Below, one piece after another: positions 47,176 to 58,670 of a DNA stretch of 64,000 nt. Made by a program: the position numbers and the translations under genes. The notes beneath the pieces were generated by a model, which was not told where the DNA came from, searched no databases, and saw only the letters and a list, made by a program, of their open reading frames with translations. The DNA lies in the NCBI GenBank assembly GCA_027627225.1, contig CM051025.1, positions 52,202,181 through 52,266,180 on the forward strand. The letters run 5' to 3'. This DNA is from Congeria kusceri (Eukaryota; Mollusca; Bivalvia; Myida; Dreissenidae). Position 1 is the stretch's first letter. Every line of letters begins with the position of its first letter.

Positions 47176-50100
47176 CTACAGCACGAGCAACACGTGCATT
47201 AGCGGGGGCACCCAGGCAGAGGATCGTACAGAACGCTTTGATACCACGCGCCAGATACGTATAGGACTCAACTGCATTGCTGCGCATTGGTTCGCGTACG
47301 GGAAAATGATAAAAACGACTGACAGGACCTGGCCATTCAAATATTTCTGCTTTATTTAGCGCTTAATACACTTCTAAATTTGTTTATCAACCTGTATTAA
47401 TGTACTAAAACTTCAAGTCATTTTTAAAGCGATACTTTATCAACGTCAGTAAAGTATGTGGCACTTGGTAGAAAGCAAGTTCTGTACCTTCCGTTTGGTT
47501 TTGAACAATTCCCACGTGCATATATGATCGCAACATTGAAGGGTACACAGGTATCACGGTGTTAGTTCCAGCATGCCCGACATTTATTTTGAAAGTACTG
47601 GAATCGTATAATGATAATAATATGTTGCCATTTTATACATCTGCATTCTTTTTTATATGGAAAACAAGAACTCTGTGTTAACAGTCAATGTCAGCGACGG
47701 CCTTGGTATTTTACCAAACAAATATCGGACATGTAGTTCAAAGGAAGGTTATATATTAAGAAAACTTAAGAAACCACGAAATCTAAAGGAAGAGGAAGGG
47801 AAAAGTAAATACAATTGGAATATTTATAAAGAAATAAAAATTAAAATATTTACTCGAACAAAATCAGCAACATTACATGGATATATTAAAACGAATTTAA
47901 GAATATGTCCAATATATTATAATTAAAGAAAAATATATGTGAAAATAAGAAAATAACTTATAACTGAGGTGGCAGTGATGTAAAATATTTAGTGCCTTCT
48001 ATAAACACAAGACTGTCACTAAATCACGAACTTCTACTAGCACATCTCTAGTTAATCTAAACTAACGCATCTAGTACACGTTTACAATAAATTCTTTTAT
48101 ACCTTTCTTTTACAGAAGCTTTTTACTGCCCATTTATCATTCCAATATTTTATATCATTAGTTTTTGATATTTATTTGCATTTTTCCCCAATTATTATTG
48201 CACAAAATTACACAGTTCCGCATTTCAAAACGATAATTTCTTGTCACACATAAAAAAAATTTACAACTGAAATTACTCACTTGTTTTCAATCAAGCAATG
48301 GTTTAATTAAAAAGAAGCGAAAAGTTAAAGTAGCTGAACTCTAAAACTGTCAAGCATAATAACGGCTGTCAGCAGAAATAAGATTTCTAACTCAAAATAT
48401 CAATATAAAATACAATTGAAAGGAAGCACTGTAATTGAATATCACAAAACTGGCATTTAAATTAATAGAATTAAAGATTCAGCATCATGAAATTTTCTGA
48501 TAAGAATTTGATTTATTAATAGATGAAAATAAAACAATGTGTATACGGAAGTATGGGTATATACTTTATTTAAAAATGCATACCTGTGAATTGGGAACAT
48601 TTGATGAGACTATTGCCTTAAGTCATCCTCAACATTTATAGTCGAACAGGTTTTAAGAAGGAATGACACACTATTGATTCCAATTATGCAAAACAGTGTA
48701 ATATCCCACGCACTGTAAGTCGAGTTAGATTGCCGAGTTAATCGTCTGAGAGCGCGATTCCACATTTTATAATTTTAACAGCATCTCACAGCTACATGTA
48801 CAAACAATGTGACAACATGACAACATGTTTTACTGCTAAGCTATTTGCGAGATAAAATTCCTATTCCTTACAAACAGACACAGAGCTAAGGGACATACAT
48901 GTGCAACCTCGACGCCTCCGATAGTTTTTGCGAGCCAGCTCAAGCCTTTATATTTCTCTGTATCTTTTTTTTTTACTTTCAAATAATTTTATGAGTCAGC
49001 CTGTATGCCCTTGATATGCTAAGTAACATATTTTTTATGTGAGAGTAATCAACAGAGAACCAAGTCATCCTCTCGGATCATTGAGTAAAGTATGCCGATA
49101 AGTGGAAAATGAACAAAACCACATACGTACCAACAACAAAAAATGCGGAAATACTGCACATCATAATTATGAATGAGAAATGGTCAAAACTCGAAAACCA
49201 TTATAGTCCTGGTAATGCGCAGAACACTCACGCATTCGTGTGGTCATAACGTGGACATACAGACTTCCTCCTAACCCGTGGCTACAAACTACTTATTTCA
49301 TAAAGCTCGTTATAATTATGTTATACATGTAATTATACCGTTTTACTGTTTTGACATAATCCATATACCTTTAGGGTCTAATTCTTGCTCGACAAAAGTC
49401 AGCGATGGTAATGCTTAACAACTAATGTCGATATAGTTTATTATATTGGTATTACTCATTCAACCATAATTTCACATCATCCTTTGAACGAAAACAAGAG
49501 GAAAAGGCATATTTAACATATTTACATTTCTAACGATCTCCTGCTCAAACTACAAAGATGTGACGTCATATAAACACGTGATCAAAGCAGATTTGTTTCT
49601 ACAGCAACACTCTAGTGTGCAACATAGATCAATACCGTCCGATTCTAAGTAACCAATGATATTGCGAGCCTCGCTGCTATCCGGTAAAATATAATCTGCA
49701 ACGGTGGGAAAATTAGAAATAAAATACAATGTATGATTTGAAAAACACGAACAAACAAGCACAGAGGACAACCAGTATAATACGTTCGAACGTATATAGA
49801 CAACATCTGTGTACAGCATTAATTATTTAATACTAAACTATATAATATTCATACCTAATTGGAAATACAAATATGATACGATTAACAGTACAGAAATGCA
49901 ACACTTACAGAGTAAGTAATTAAAACTGTATTTTTTTGCCTTAATGAGAATGTGTCGATGGGCAATTTAAAACGCATGGCAGTTGCACTTAAATGTGCAC
50001 TGACATACAAGAAGTCATGAATGAACACGGAATAATGATCATTTACATTTTTATATAGCAAAGAAAAACTAACACAAAAAACAAATATCATGTTTATATT

Positions 50101-51462
50101 GGATGGTATGGCTCAAAACTTTAATTAATTAATTGTAATTTAACTTATGTAAGTATTCCACTTATTATAAAAAAATTCAAATATACGAACTACTCTAACT
50201 GAAGAAAAAATTAATATGAAAATAGACATAGTACGTTGTCAACAATGTTAAATCAATCTCAGAAAACGAACAAAATTATTAATTAAAGACACTTCTTAGA
50301 ATAGACGTTCAGTTCCGCGTGTTACGTGTCACAGCATGCTTTTGTCACGTGACCACATATCCATTCCGCGTGTTACGTGTCACAGCATGCTTTTGTTACG
50401 TGACCACATATCCATTCACGACGTCCATAAGTTAGGGAGTTTAATCGACGGAGTTTAGAATGAGTTGTTAGTAATAAACGTGTAAATCACAACACATACA
50501 AACCTTGTTAGAAGCAAACCTGTGTTAGTTCCGACTATAAAGCATGCATCTGGACATTTCATATAAATCTTATGACATACAAGAGAGTACCGGTAGATAA
50601 CGCAACTCAAACACGAACAATGACGTTAAATATATATAAAATATGGCACACTGTAGACATAAACATTATACCATCGTGTTAATAGTGTCTTAAATCAAAA
50701 TCTTGAAATCTAGCGATGTCAGCACATTTATGTTTTACGAACTAATTAACTTTAAACTATAGTGATACAGATATTAAATGGTTAAGTAACATGGTGACGT
50801 CCTCGGTAAAAAAAAATGCACAAATGTTCGAAAACGAAAAAACATGAATAAATAACTGGCTTTCTAACAGGACTTTGCTATTCACCATTCTAGAACCAGT
50901 TAGAGATGATACTTCATCATTCACGCATCAGGCTAACTCAGCATGGCAAACGACAAACAAACCGACATGTACGCGTAAGTATACCTGTTTGCTGTAGAGT
51001 GTAAGCACAGGCGCCAATGTCGGAAAATATACCGGGTTCCAAATCTAGGCCTGAGGGACATAACAAACATAGAAGATCAGTGTAAGGGTAGACAACCAAT
51101 GCTAACACCGGGACATACACATGCGGATCGGAAGTTTGGGACAACATGCACGTCTATAAAGCGGCAGGGGGTGGCTGTTAAATAGGCGAAAACGTTAGGA
51201 GTAATACTATATATATATAATAATGAACTGTTATAAAAATGGTATATACAAACCTAACGCTCTGAATGTACTCGTATAACAAATTTCCAAATAAGAACAC
51301 AATTTTTATACGAGAAGTCTGAAGTCTGTATGTCAACGTTATTCATTGCAATTCGTAATAAAATGCAAAGCCACAGTTCGTAGTATTGTAGATGTGTTTG
51401 TGCATTCAATACATAGCAAAGTACATATTCAAAGCACAATGCACTGATCATGGCCCGCTTAC
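47176..51462 (-). other. Intron between Ig2 exons
   Basis: AT-rich. Apart from the E-box-bearing 51-bp duplication (50310-50414), no feature was recognised. The plus-strand frame at 47657-47926 is Lys/Ile-rich and AT-driven. Confidence 0.55.
50310..50414. repeat. 51-bp tandem duplication with E-box
   Basis: TTCCGCGTGTTACGTGTCAC plus AGCATGCTTTTGTCACGTGA and CCACATATCCA, twice. The first copy holds the palindrome TCACGTGA; the second has TTACGTGA, one base away. Located in the Ig2 intron. Confidence 0.9.
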
Positions 51463-51612
51463 GTTCTTTTGCCTGGAGTCCTTCGTTGGGAAGCTTGTAC
51501 CACGTGACTTCCGGTGTTGGCACGCCGGTCACATTGCAGACGAGAGTGACCGTGTCCCCTTCCCTAGCCGTCACGTCTCGAGTGGAAAGGTGGTCCACTA
51601 TCTTAGACGGCA
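51463..51612 (-). CDS. IgLON-like exon: first half of Ig domain 2
   Basis: Acceptor GTTCTTACAG, codon G+TG gives Val: VPSKIVDHLSTRDVTAREGD is the Ig1-Ig2 linker and strand A. The Cys is in TVTLVCNVTG, followed by VPTPEVTWYKLP with the strand C Trp. It ends AAAGAAC/GTAAGC in phase 1. Family equivalents read VREGSNVTLRCAATGSPTPTI. 150 bases. Confidence 0.95.
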
Positions 51613-52141
51613 CTGTAAGAACAGCAAGATCCGAATAACCGTCTACACCGAACTGAGCTATATTTGAACAAGTCATATATGTTTTACAGTATATTTTATA
51701 TACGTTTGTCACCGCATGTCTTACTCAATCAAATAGCAATGACTTTAGCATAGCTTATATTTACTACACTTAACCATAAATACTCACATAACCTACCAAT
51801 ATATTTAATCTGCTTTAAATAACCATATTCTCGGACAACTCACTTACATACATGTACTCTCTACACTGAACCAAATGCTCAAACCACTTTACCCAGATAC
51901 ACATACTTACTACACTCAACCTTATTATCACAGGCTGCTGCCTTAATTTATTTATACTAACAACATAAGACGTATACACATATTTACTTCATTTAACCGT
52001 ATTCTCACGACACCTAACCACATTTACTACATTTCACCATATTCCCACACCACTTACCCACTATTATTACACTTTACTATATTTTCACCACACTTAATCA
52101 CAAATTTACTACACTTAACCATATAATTTCCAACACCGTAC

Positions 52142-52346
52142 CCAGGACGAACAACATGACGGTCTTGGTCTTCACGGGGTTCGTGTTGATTTGACACGTG
52201 TACTGGCCCCTGTCCCCGTACGTGGCCTTCCGGATGTGCAGGTTCCAGTCACGTGTGTACGGCCGCTCGATGCTAATGCGGGGGTCGTCAATGATCCGTC
52301 GGTCATCCAGGGTCAGCAGCGTTGACCATTGGTCGGTCCAGACGAC
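52142..52346 (-). CDS. IgLON-like exon: second half of Ig domain 1
   Basis: Encodes VVWTDQWSTLLTLDDRRIID, then DPRISIERPYTRDWNLHIRK and RGQYTCQINTNPVKTKT, the most diagnostic block of lachesin/IgLON proteins. The acceptor (GTGCATTCAAG) has a poor pyrimidine tract but continues the HK/VVW junction in phase 0. The donor is CCTGG/GTACGG, phase 1. 205 bases. Confidence 0.95.
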
Positions 52347-53210
52347 CTTGAATGCACGTTGCGCTTCGTTTTATTCGAAGTGTCAAGTGAAACAGCTGTA
52401 CTAGATTTTAAGTCTTGCCTAATTTGTTATGTCATACTTATAAAGAAATGTGCTTTAAATTAAGGCTGTAGTCTGGCTATCGATTAAATAACACTATCAA
52501 GAAAGAACGCAGTAAAGTTTGCACTAGAACTTAAAGAGCAAACATTGCCATCCTTGCAGTATTTTGCACGTTCGGTGCAGTTACAATATTAAGCATTTTT
52601 TACTGATTTGATATTATATGCAGGATTATATAGAGGTGTTGCATACAGGCATTGATTAACCATGTCTAATGACAAATCGACATAAGTGAAAAGATATAAA
52701 GAGAAAATTTCTGATGAATTAATAAATACATGTAACGCAAGCAACATGGTGCTATAACGCAGTTTTGATTATGCAATAGCAGGCAACTGCTTATGCTCCA
52801 AATAATAATAATGAGTCTGAGATAAAAGGACAATGTGTACATCACAGTATTTCCAGTTAAGAAACACCACTATGTTGTAACTAAAGTACGATTTGTGTGG
52901 TCACTTAAAACTAGATTGCCTTAAGCATTTCTTAGTGTTTAGACCACCCAGTCATGCACTTATTGCTAAAGTGTACGGAATAAACGGTTAAATATTACAT
53001 TTAGTCCTAAATGACCACTAAGAAAGTTAGATATATAATATCATAAGATATATAGATGTGTTCAATATTAAAAAGAATTACATCAAATGAAATCATACTT
53101 AATATTGACATGAATGAAAAATGTAACTGCATAGCAGCAAGACAGATTTTTTACGTCCAGTGTGCAAGTATATGAAAATGAGGACAATGGATAGAAGAAA
53201 CCCACAGCCA
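52347..53210 (-). other. Intron sequence, nothing recognised
   Basis: Part of the large intron between the two Ig1 exons; AT-rich. Confidence 0.5.
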
Positions 53211-54220
53211 GGGCCCGTATTCACAAACCCATTCTTAGACTTACGACGTTAGAATAAAGAATATTATAGAAACTATGTTGTAAAAACGTTGTAAATTTGA
53301 ATCTTTGTTAAGAAATAATTTTCGATTTATCGTTGTATATGCGTAGGAATTAAACCACGAGTGGTTAAAAGCCACGCATCAGAACGACTAAGATTTGCTT
53401 ATTGGCGATTGGCGATAAACAACGATAATGCTAAATTATTTCGATTCTAACATGATCTGACAAATTGTTTGCAATTGCAATGAGAACTACATTTTACTAT
53501 GCTGCGCTCAGGATCGGGACTATTTTTACGTTGTTCATTGCGTAGTTAAACAACAATATAGAGGGTATTTGTTGATTTCGGTGTAAGATCGTATTTTATT
53601 TCACGAGTGGTCATAGAAAATGATATTTCACGAGTGGCACAGCCACGAGTGAAAATATCTATTTTCTATGATCACGAGTGAAATAAAATACGATCTTTCA
53701 CTGAAATCAACACATTTTATTGTTATTTTATCTTTTTGGACAATAAATAAATAAAATTGCGCGAGATAAGCTTAAACGTCAAAAGTTCGTGCATTCTGAC
53801 GTCATAAAAATGACGTCATAAATGTTTCCAAAACTGTCACTCGTTAGTATGGTGGGAAAAATGCCATATTTTGTAAGTCGTTGTCGCTAAATTATAATTT
53901 TGTTGAATTTTATAATGTGTTTTATGTAAGCACATGCATATACATACTGTACATGTATATACATTTGATAAGGGTTGTAAACCACTACTTGTAGATCGAT
54001 GCTATTTACGGACAAATATTCAGTTTTATGTTATATGTTCACTGCAGTGAAAATATAAAATATTATATTTTCACTGCTCCAACAGTGAAAATATTAAATT
54101 TTATTTCACCAATAAAATTCAATATTTCACTGGCATACTGGCCAACACACACTTATTTTTTTCTTGAATATTAGTCTATCCTTTATTCTTAAATCTAAGA
54201 ATAGCAGGAGATACTGGCCC
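53211..54220. mobile_element. GGGCCCGTATTCAC MITE, expanded copy with nested hairpin
   Basis: Left end GGGCCCGTATTCACAAACCC with ATTCTTAGACTTACG, right end inverted (TCTAAGAATAGC, ATACTGGCCC). The interior holds the hairpin at 53570-53712, two CREs (53797-53804 and 53811-53818) and a TTCACTG/CAGTGAA hairpin at 54038-54130. Relatives: 58582-58640 (one end) and 61773-62027 (complete). Confidence 0.6.
53570..53712. repeat. Long hairpin around TTTCACGAGTGG
   Basis: Arms TGTTGATTTCGGTGTAAGAT with CGTATTTTATTTCACGAGTG and their near-perfect inverse, closing at GTGGCACAGCCAC. Each arm exceeds 60 bases. Nested within the MITE at 53211-54220. Confidence 0.9.
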
Positions 54221-54584
54221 TGGTGAGTGTTGGGCACCGGACGTTCAGGTATGTTTCATGTTAGTGTTGCATGTATAATCAAAGCATTTTAATTTGCCAT
54301 TTAACTGCATTTACTTCTTTTATCTAAACAGAGCACTTATTCTAATATGTCTGTTTAATAAGAAACATACCCGAATAATAAACAAAACTGGCAAACTTAA
54401 ATTATGCAGGGCCATAATTATCATTCTGTAAAATAATGAAATATGAACTGTTAAAAACACGAAGTTTTCCATACCTTTACTGTCTACAAAGGAGAAAAAG
54501 AAAAAGATACACTTCACAAAAAAGCAACCAATAATAATATAAAAAATATTTTCAAAATACATACGTTTTATTGCATGTTTTACA

Positions 54585-54921
54585 TTACTTATTGTAATTT
54601 ACATATATATAATGTTTAAAGTAACAATGACCATCGTAACAATGTGCACATGTAATTTCTGCACAACTTGTAATTCTTTTTAAACCAGGCAAACCAGGCA
54701 ATACTGTAGAGAATGCAGACATATCTGTAAAATTAACGTTTGAACGTATAATTAAAATCAAAGAAGTCAACAACAAAGTCGTCTGCGTAATAAGAACAAC
54801 AGCTATTGATGGCAAAAGGTCTACGGATCCACATTATATGTCTGGTATGACAATATGCAGCCCGGGAGAATATGAAAACCTGCAATGCAAAAATCCAGGC
54901 AAAAATAATCTTCAGAAGCAT
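54585..54921 (-). other. Candidate small secreted Cys-rich peptide gene
   Basis: A frame starting MLLKIIFAWIFALQVFIFSR (ATG 54921-54919) has a clear signal-peptide profile. Downstream an acceptor (TTAATTTTACAG ending at 54725) opens a frame with LKRITSCAEITCAHCYDGHC before a stop at 54587-54585. A KR site precedes a C-x4-C-x2-C-x4-C pattern, as in processed peptides. The two frames must be joined by an unproven phase-1 donor. Unknown family, located in an intron of the Ig gene on the same strand; could be chance. Confidence 0.2.
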
Positions 54922-55495
54922 TTACAGCACGCTGTGGATTCTGTCAGAACTGCTAAATTGACATATCTTTCATTGCTACCAAAATTGAAGAAACAAAACA
55001 GATGAGCGCTCGCCGCTTTTGCTGTCATTTTCTCGTTAATATTTCCACAACAAATGGCGTTTCGTGAAAGACGTGCGCCCGCTAATTGAGTGTTTGACTT
55101 ATGTTGCTTCCCTATACATATTTGTTGCGTTCTACACGATGGGTCCATTGTTTCATTCACATGCATTGACACTGAAGCGAATTATAAAATATCCACCGTT
55201 TGCACGCTATGTTCACAATAAATATTTGCAAATTAACTACAAATCCATGGTTTTGATTACATATTCAACATTCTGTATAGTAATTTACGTTTTTCAAATA
55301 TCTACACATACTGTCTGCTGATTTATATTTCAAATACATGCGTAACTTATTGACCATAGTAGAACAACAAAATTTCCCCTTACATGTTGAAGTATGTGTG
55401 GATAGCAGTGCTTAGTTATAACAAAGGTTTCACCGTTAATTCCATAAATATAATCGTCAGCTATGTTAACAATTATTCGCTTATTAATAAAACTG

Positions 55496-55680
55496 TTTGT
55501 TTGTTTGTTTGTTTGGATTTATCGCCGTTTGTAACAGTATCTCAGCCATATCACGGTGGTCAATTAACTTACGCGCGCTTTTCCCGGGCAAGCTTAGCCG
55601 ATCTAAGCGGTTTACCAGTACTAAGTGCACATACTTATGCCAGTAACTGACAACTGCCCTACTTGAATCAGATGTGAAAA
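55496..55680 (-). mobile_element. SINE, 3' part without tRNA head
   Basis: Plus-strand text begins GTTTGTTTGTTTGTTTGG (tail) then CGCCGTTTGTAACAGTATCT, CATATCACGGTGGTCAATTA and ACCAGTACTAAGTGCACATA. The body matches the SINE at 58671-58970. Sequence beyond 55680 no longer matches that copy. Confidence 0.75.
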
Positions 55681-56069
55681 GATACCAAGATTCGTCCTCG
55701 ACAGACATCATTTCGTTTGTTTTATTAGAAGATCTAAGAATGACCCTTCCGTCTGTTTGCCGGTGGACTGCACCAGCCAGCGCCTCTTGATTCCGTAGAA
55801 CAGTCAATATTTACCATGCAGCTAGTTCAAAGACTCCCTTTGACCCCTTTAAAGCGAAGTTGTTTAGACATATATGACCGGTACACCACGTGGAAGGCAA
55901 CATATTGTTATACAGAAAGCAGTTCTGGCAAACATAACAATGCTTAAGAAAAATATATGATAAACGGTAAATAGCTTTTCTTCCAAATACTATTAATAAT
56001 TATGCACTATTGTTAAAATAATACACATTTTTTATTATAGATTTTTAAAAGCTTGTAAGAACGAAACAT

Positions 56070-56188
56070 TGAATTTATGTTTAGAAGATACTTCCTTGAA
56101 ACAGAAAATACCATAAATGCCTAAAGTGTCGTCCTGGATTAGCCTGTGCGGACTGCACATTAAGCCCGGTTTTCCCAGACACGCCTGA
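56070..56188. mobile_element. Fragment of the short TIR element
   Basis: Matches the middle and right part of 4035-4280 (ACTTCCTTGAAACAGAAAAT, GTCGTCCTGGATTAGCCTGTG, TTAAGCCCGGTTTTCCCAG). The left end is missing. Confidence 0.7.
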
Positions 56189-57093
56189 ATTGGTCTTTCT
56201 ACATTTTTCCTGGACACCATTTCGCCAGGATGAATCAACAGCATTCGCAAAACGTTTCACAGCTTATTTCGGCGACAACAGCATGCCATGCTTTTTTACA
56301 ACGGCATATTGTCTCAATGAAGACTTTCCACACGTTAAATTGCATATTTAACAAACTGTTGTAAATATATTTTAGGAAACCGTAATTACAAATGCACATT
56401 TAGGCCACGTTATCAGCGGTTTGTTAAATGTTTGTGTGCAATGTTTCAATATAAACAATACCAATATAGACAGGCAATCGTTTTCGAGTAATGCATTATT
56501 CGATGAATCAAATTTCAATAAATGCTATAATATTTCAAATCATGTGTTTATTTTAGTCAGCTATACAGTTCTCAATCGGGCCCATCTAAACTCAGAAATA
56601 TCTTTAACGGTTATTTGTGATTCCACGACTACTGATCTCATTTGTCGATATACTAAAGTACATTCAAACTACTTATTTGCGGTAACTTGTTGGTTTTACA
56701 GAGATCAATCACTGAAAGTACTAATCCATGTTCCAGGCATTACGTTACTGACATGGAAATAACATGTATGTGTCTATGTGTTGGCAGTTGCCTACTGGTG
56801 TACTTAAAACACGGGGATATAAGAACGCGCAATGGTATATTAAGGTTGAAAATAAATGTTTGTTTCCCTTGCATTGTAATTCATATAACAGGGAAGTGAA
56901 ACTCTTAATTCATTGCATTTCTTGCCTATTTTACAAATGTTGTTTGCCATTAAGAGTAATTACGTAATAAATTCTGGCAAAATATCGCTCGTTCATACAT
57001 GCTTTTCGACAAGCTGGACAATACTGACTATTGATTTCGCCACCCATAAATGTACTATCCTACAAGCATCACACCTTCTGTGCACCTTGCGAT
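56189..57093 (-). other. Intron sequence, nothing recognised
   Basis: AT-rich; several overlapping plus-strand frames of 65-135 codons extend into the neighbouring array but look non-coding. Confidence 0.45.
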
Positions 57094-57463
57094 GCTTATA
57101 CCTTATGATCGCCACGGTAGACATTGCAGTGTACCAACTAACATACTATTCTACGTTCAAGTGCATTGAACATTGCAATGCTTACCTTATCATCGCCTAT
57201 GAAGACATAGCATTGCAACATATGATGCATTACTCTACATCCTACGCAATACTGCAATATTCTATATATATTCTTAACAAAAACACTGGACACTGCAATC
57301 CTTTCATTTCGCAAAGGTAGGCATTGCAATGCACCATATAATTTACTATTCTACACCCTTCGCAAGGACGTTCCTTTTCATGTGATCGCCGAGGTAGACA
57401 TTGCAATACACTGTCTAAAATGCACTACTCTATATCCTCCATGAGTTCGACAGACGCTGCACC
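57094..57463 (-). repeat. Degenerate ~80-90-bp array next to the first Ig exon
   Basis: Units near 57094, 57181, 57291 and 57371 share (plus strand) TCGCC..GGTAGACATTGCA, then a TACTATTCTACA-like part. The start resembles the end of the exon at 57469-57575 with its donor: TGTGATCGCCGAGGTAGAC near 57380 versus TGTGCTCGCCGAGGAAGTC at 57471. The array may have been seeded from the exon end and 5' splice site. Confidence 0.6.
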
Positions 57464-57468
57464 CTAAC

Positions 57469-57575
57469 CTTGTGCTCGCCGAGGAAGTCCACGGAGCAGG
57501 GCAGCACCGCTATGTCTCCATCTTGCACTGTCACGTTGATCACGGGCACGTCAAAACTCGGCTCCACGCCGAACA
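57469..57575 (-). CDS. IgLON-like exon: first half of Ig domain 1
   Basis: Acceptor TGTCCTTTTTTGCAG; after two bases the frame reads FGVEPSFDVPVINVTVQDGD, IAVLPCSVDFLGEHK. The Cys of LPCSVD is the strand B Cys, and the LGEHK/VVW junction parallels LGEYKVAWV of family members. Donor CACAAG/GTTAGG, phase 0. 107 bases. The residue completed at the 5' side needs a phase-1 upstream exon carrying the signal peptide. Confidence 0.93.
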
Positions 57576-58581
57576 CTGCAAAAAAGGACACGGAAGAAGG
57601 CACCATGGATCAAGGTTGCGCTTTATGAGGAAGCTGTACGAGTATTAGTAGTTGTTATTTCTAAATGCAATTACAAAAATTATAAACGTACAGTATATTA
57701 AACAGGGTTATAATGTTTCCTGTGCAAATCGTAACAATGTTTAGTGTATGGCCATAAAAGTGTTGCGTTTCAAATAAAAAAAATAATTCCCCAATACACA
57801 AGAGACACGGAGGTGTCAATAAAATGACATTACAATTCTTCCTGCGACCCGGAAAACGTTAATTTGCACGCGCGTGCAGAGTTGTCAGAATAACACAACA
57901 CATAACTGTGTATTGTACATAGCAACGTGGCGTTTCCGTTTAACAACAATGTCTTCTCCAATAAATATCGAGCTTACGTACATGCATCCCGAATTATTGC
58001 AGACCTAAACAGCAACACTGCCAAAAGTCTGCCATTTGGGATCACGCTTGGTATCCTACGATAATATACAAATTACGAATATTGTTATATAGAAAACCAT
58101 AATGCAGGACCCGTAATTTCGCATTGATTTTTCATCGCGAAGAGGCAGATTTCTTTTGTCTTCATGAGTAATGCTACTAAGTCCCGTACTGTTGTTCTTA
58201 TATTGTTGGATTCGTATGCCTAATGTTGGAGAAGTCTGGGAGGCCCATGAATGTACGATATCTCATGCACGGGTCAGACCTTATCACCATACATCAATAT
58301 GTGTATTTCGATTCCAATTGAAGGATGTCTCGAGCAAGAGAAAATAATAAATATCCAGTAGTTTAGAAGAAATGTACTAAATTGATTTATATTTATAACA
58401 ATGGGATAAATATGTTTTACGATGCCAAACGTCGCGTCATTTATTTTTCTCCCAGCTAAGAAAGAGAAGGAATGTTAGGATAAAGAAATTCAAACTGTTT
58501 ACTGAAATTAAAGGTTAGTCCCGGAGGAAGGCAAAACGGCCATAAATAATTCCGGGTACATGTCCCGGGGCACCAATACCA
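57576..58581 (-). other. Upstream intron sequence
   Basis: AT-rich. No exon recognised on either strand. Confidence 0.45.
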
Positions 58582-58640
58582 GGGCCCGTATTCACCAACC
58601 CACTGTTAGACTTAAAATAAAGATATACGTATTGACTCAA
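58582..58640. mobile_element. End of a GGGCCCGTATTCAC MITE, truncated
   Basis: GGGCCCGTATTCACCAACCC and TTAGACTTA as in 53211 and 61773, then broken close to the SINE at 58671. The other end was not found in the next kilobase. Confidence 0.6.
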
Positions 58641-58670
58641 AAAAACAAACATCTGCGTTTGCAAATATTT

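Larger units (their letters stand above)
38144..57575 (-). other. Lachesin/IgLON-like Ig-superfamily gene (span)
   Basis: Seven linked exons on the minus strand encode three Ig domains and a repeat tail. The domain Cys pairs are LPCSVD/YTCQIN, LVCNVTG/YECVAY and LDCEIT/YTCFAK. Signature segments of the lachesin/neurotrimin/LSAMP group are present: the YTCQINTNP motif in Ig1, a GTPTP-like GVPTPEVTW in Ig2 and DYGEYTCFAKN in Ig3. All six internal junctions are GT-AG with matching codon phase (0, 1, 1, 1, 0, 1). Family members are secreted or GPI-anchored homophilic adhesion molecules of neurons and epithelia. The signal-peptide exon lies upstream (right) of 57575 and is not proven; the GPI or C-terminal end is uncertain. 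Introns run from about 1.9 to 6.8 kb and hold MITEs, a SINE and minisatellites. Confidence 0.9.

Noticed and set aside
56421..57320. Overlapping plus-strand frames of 65-135 codons
   Set aside because: AT-rich, overlapping in different frames, partly inside the degenerate array; no homology recognised.
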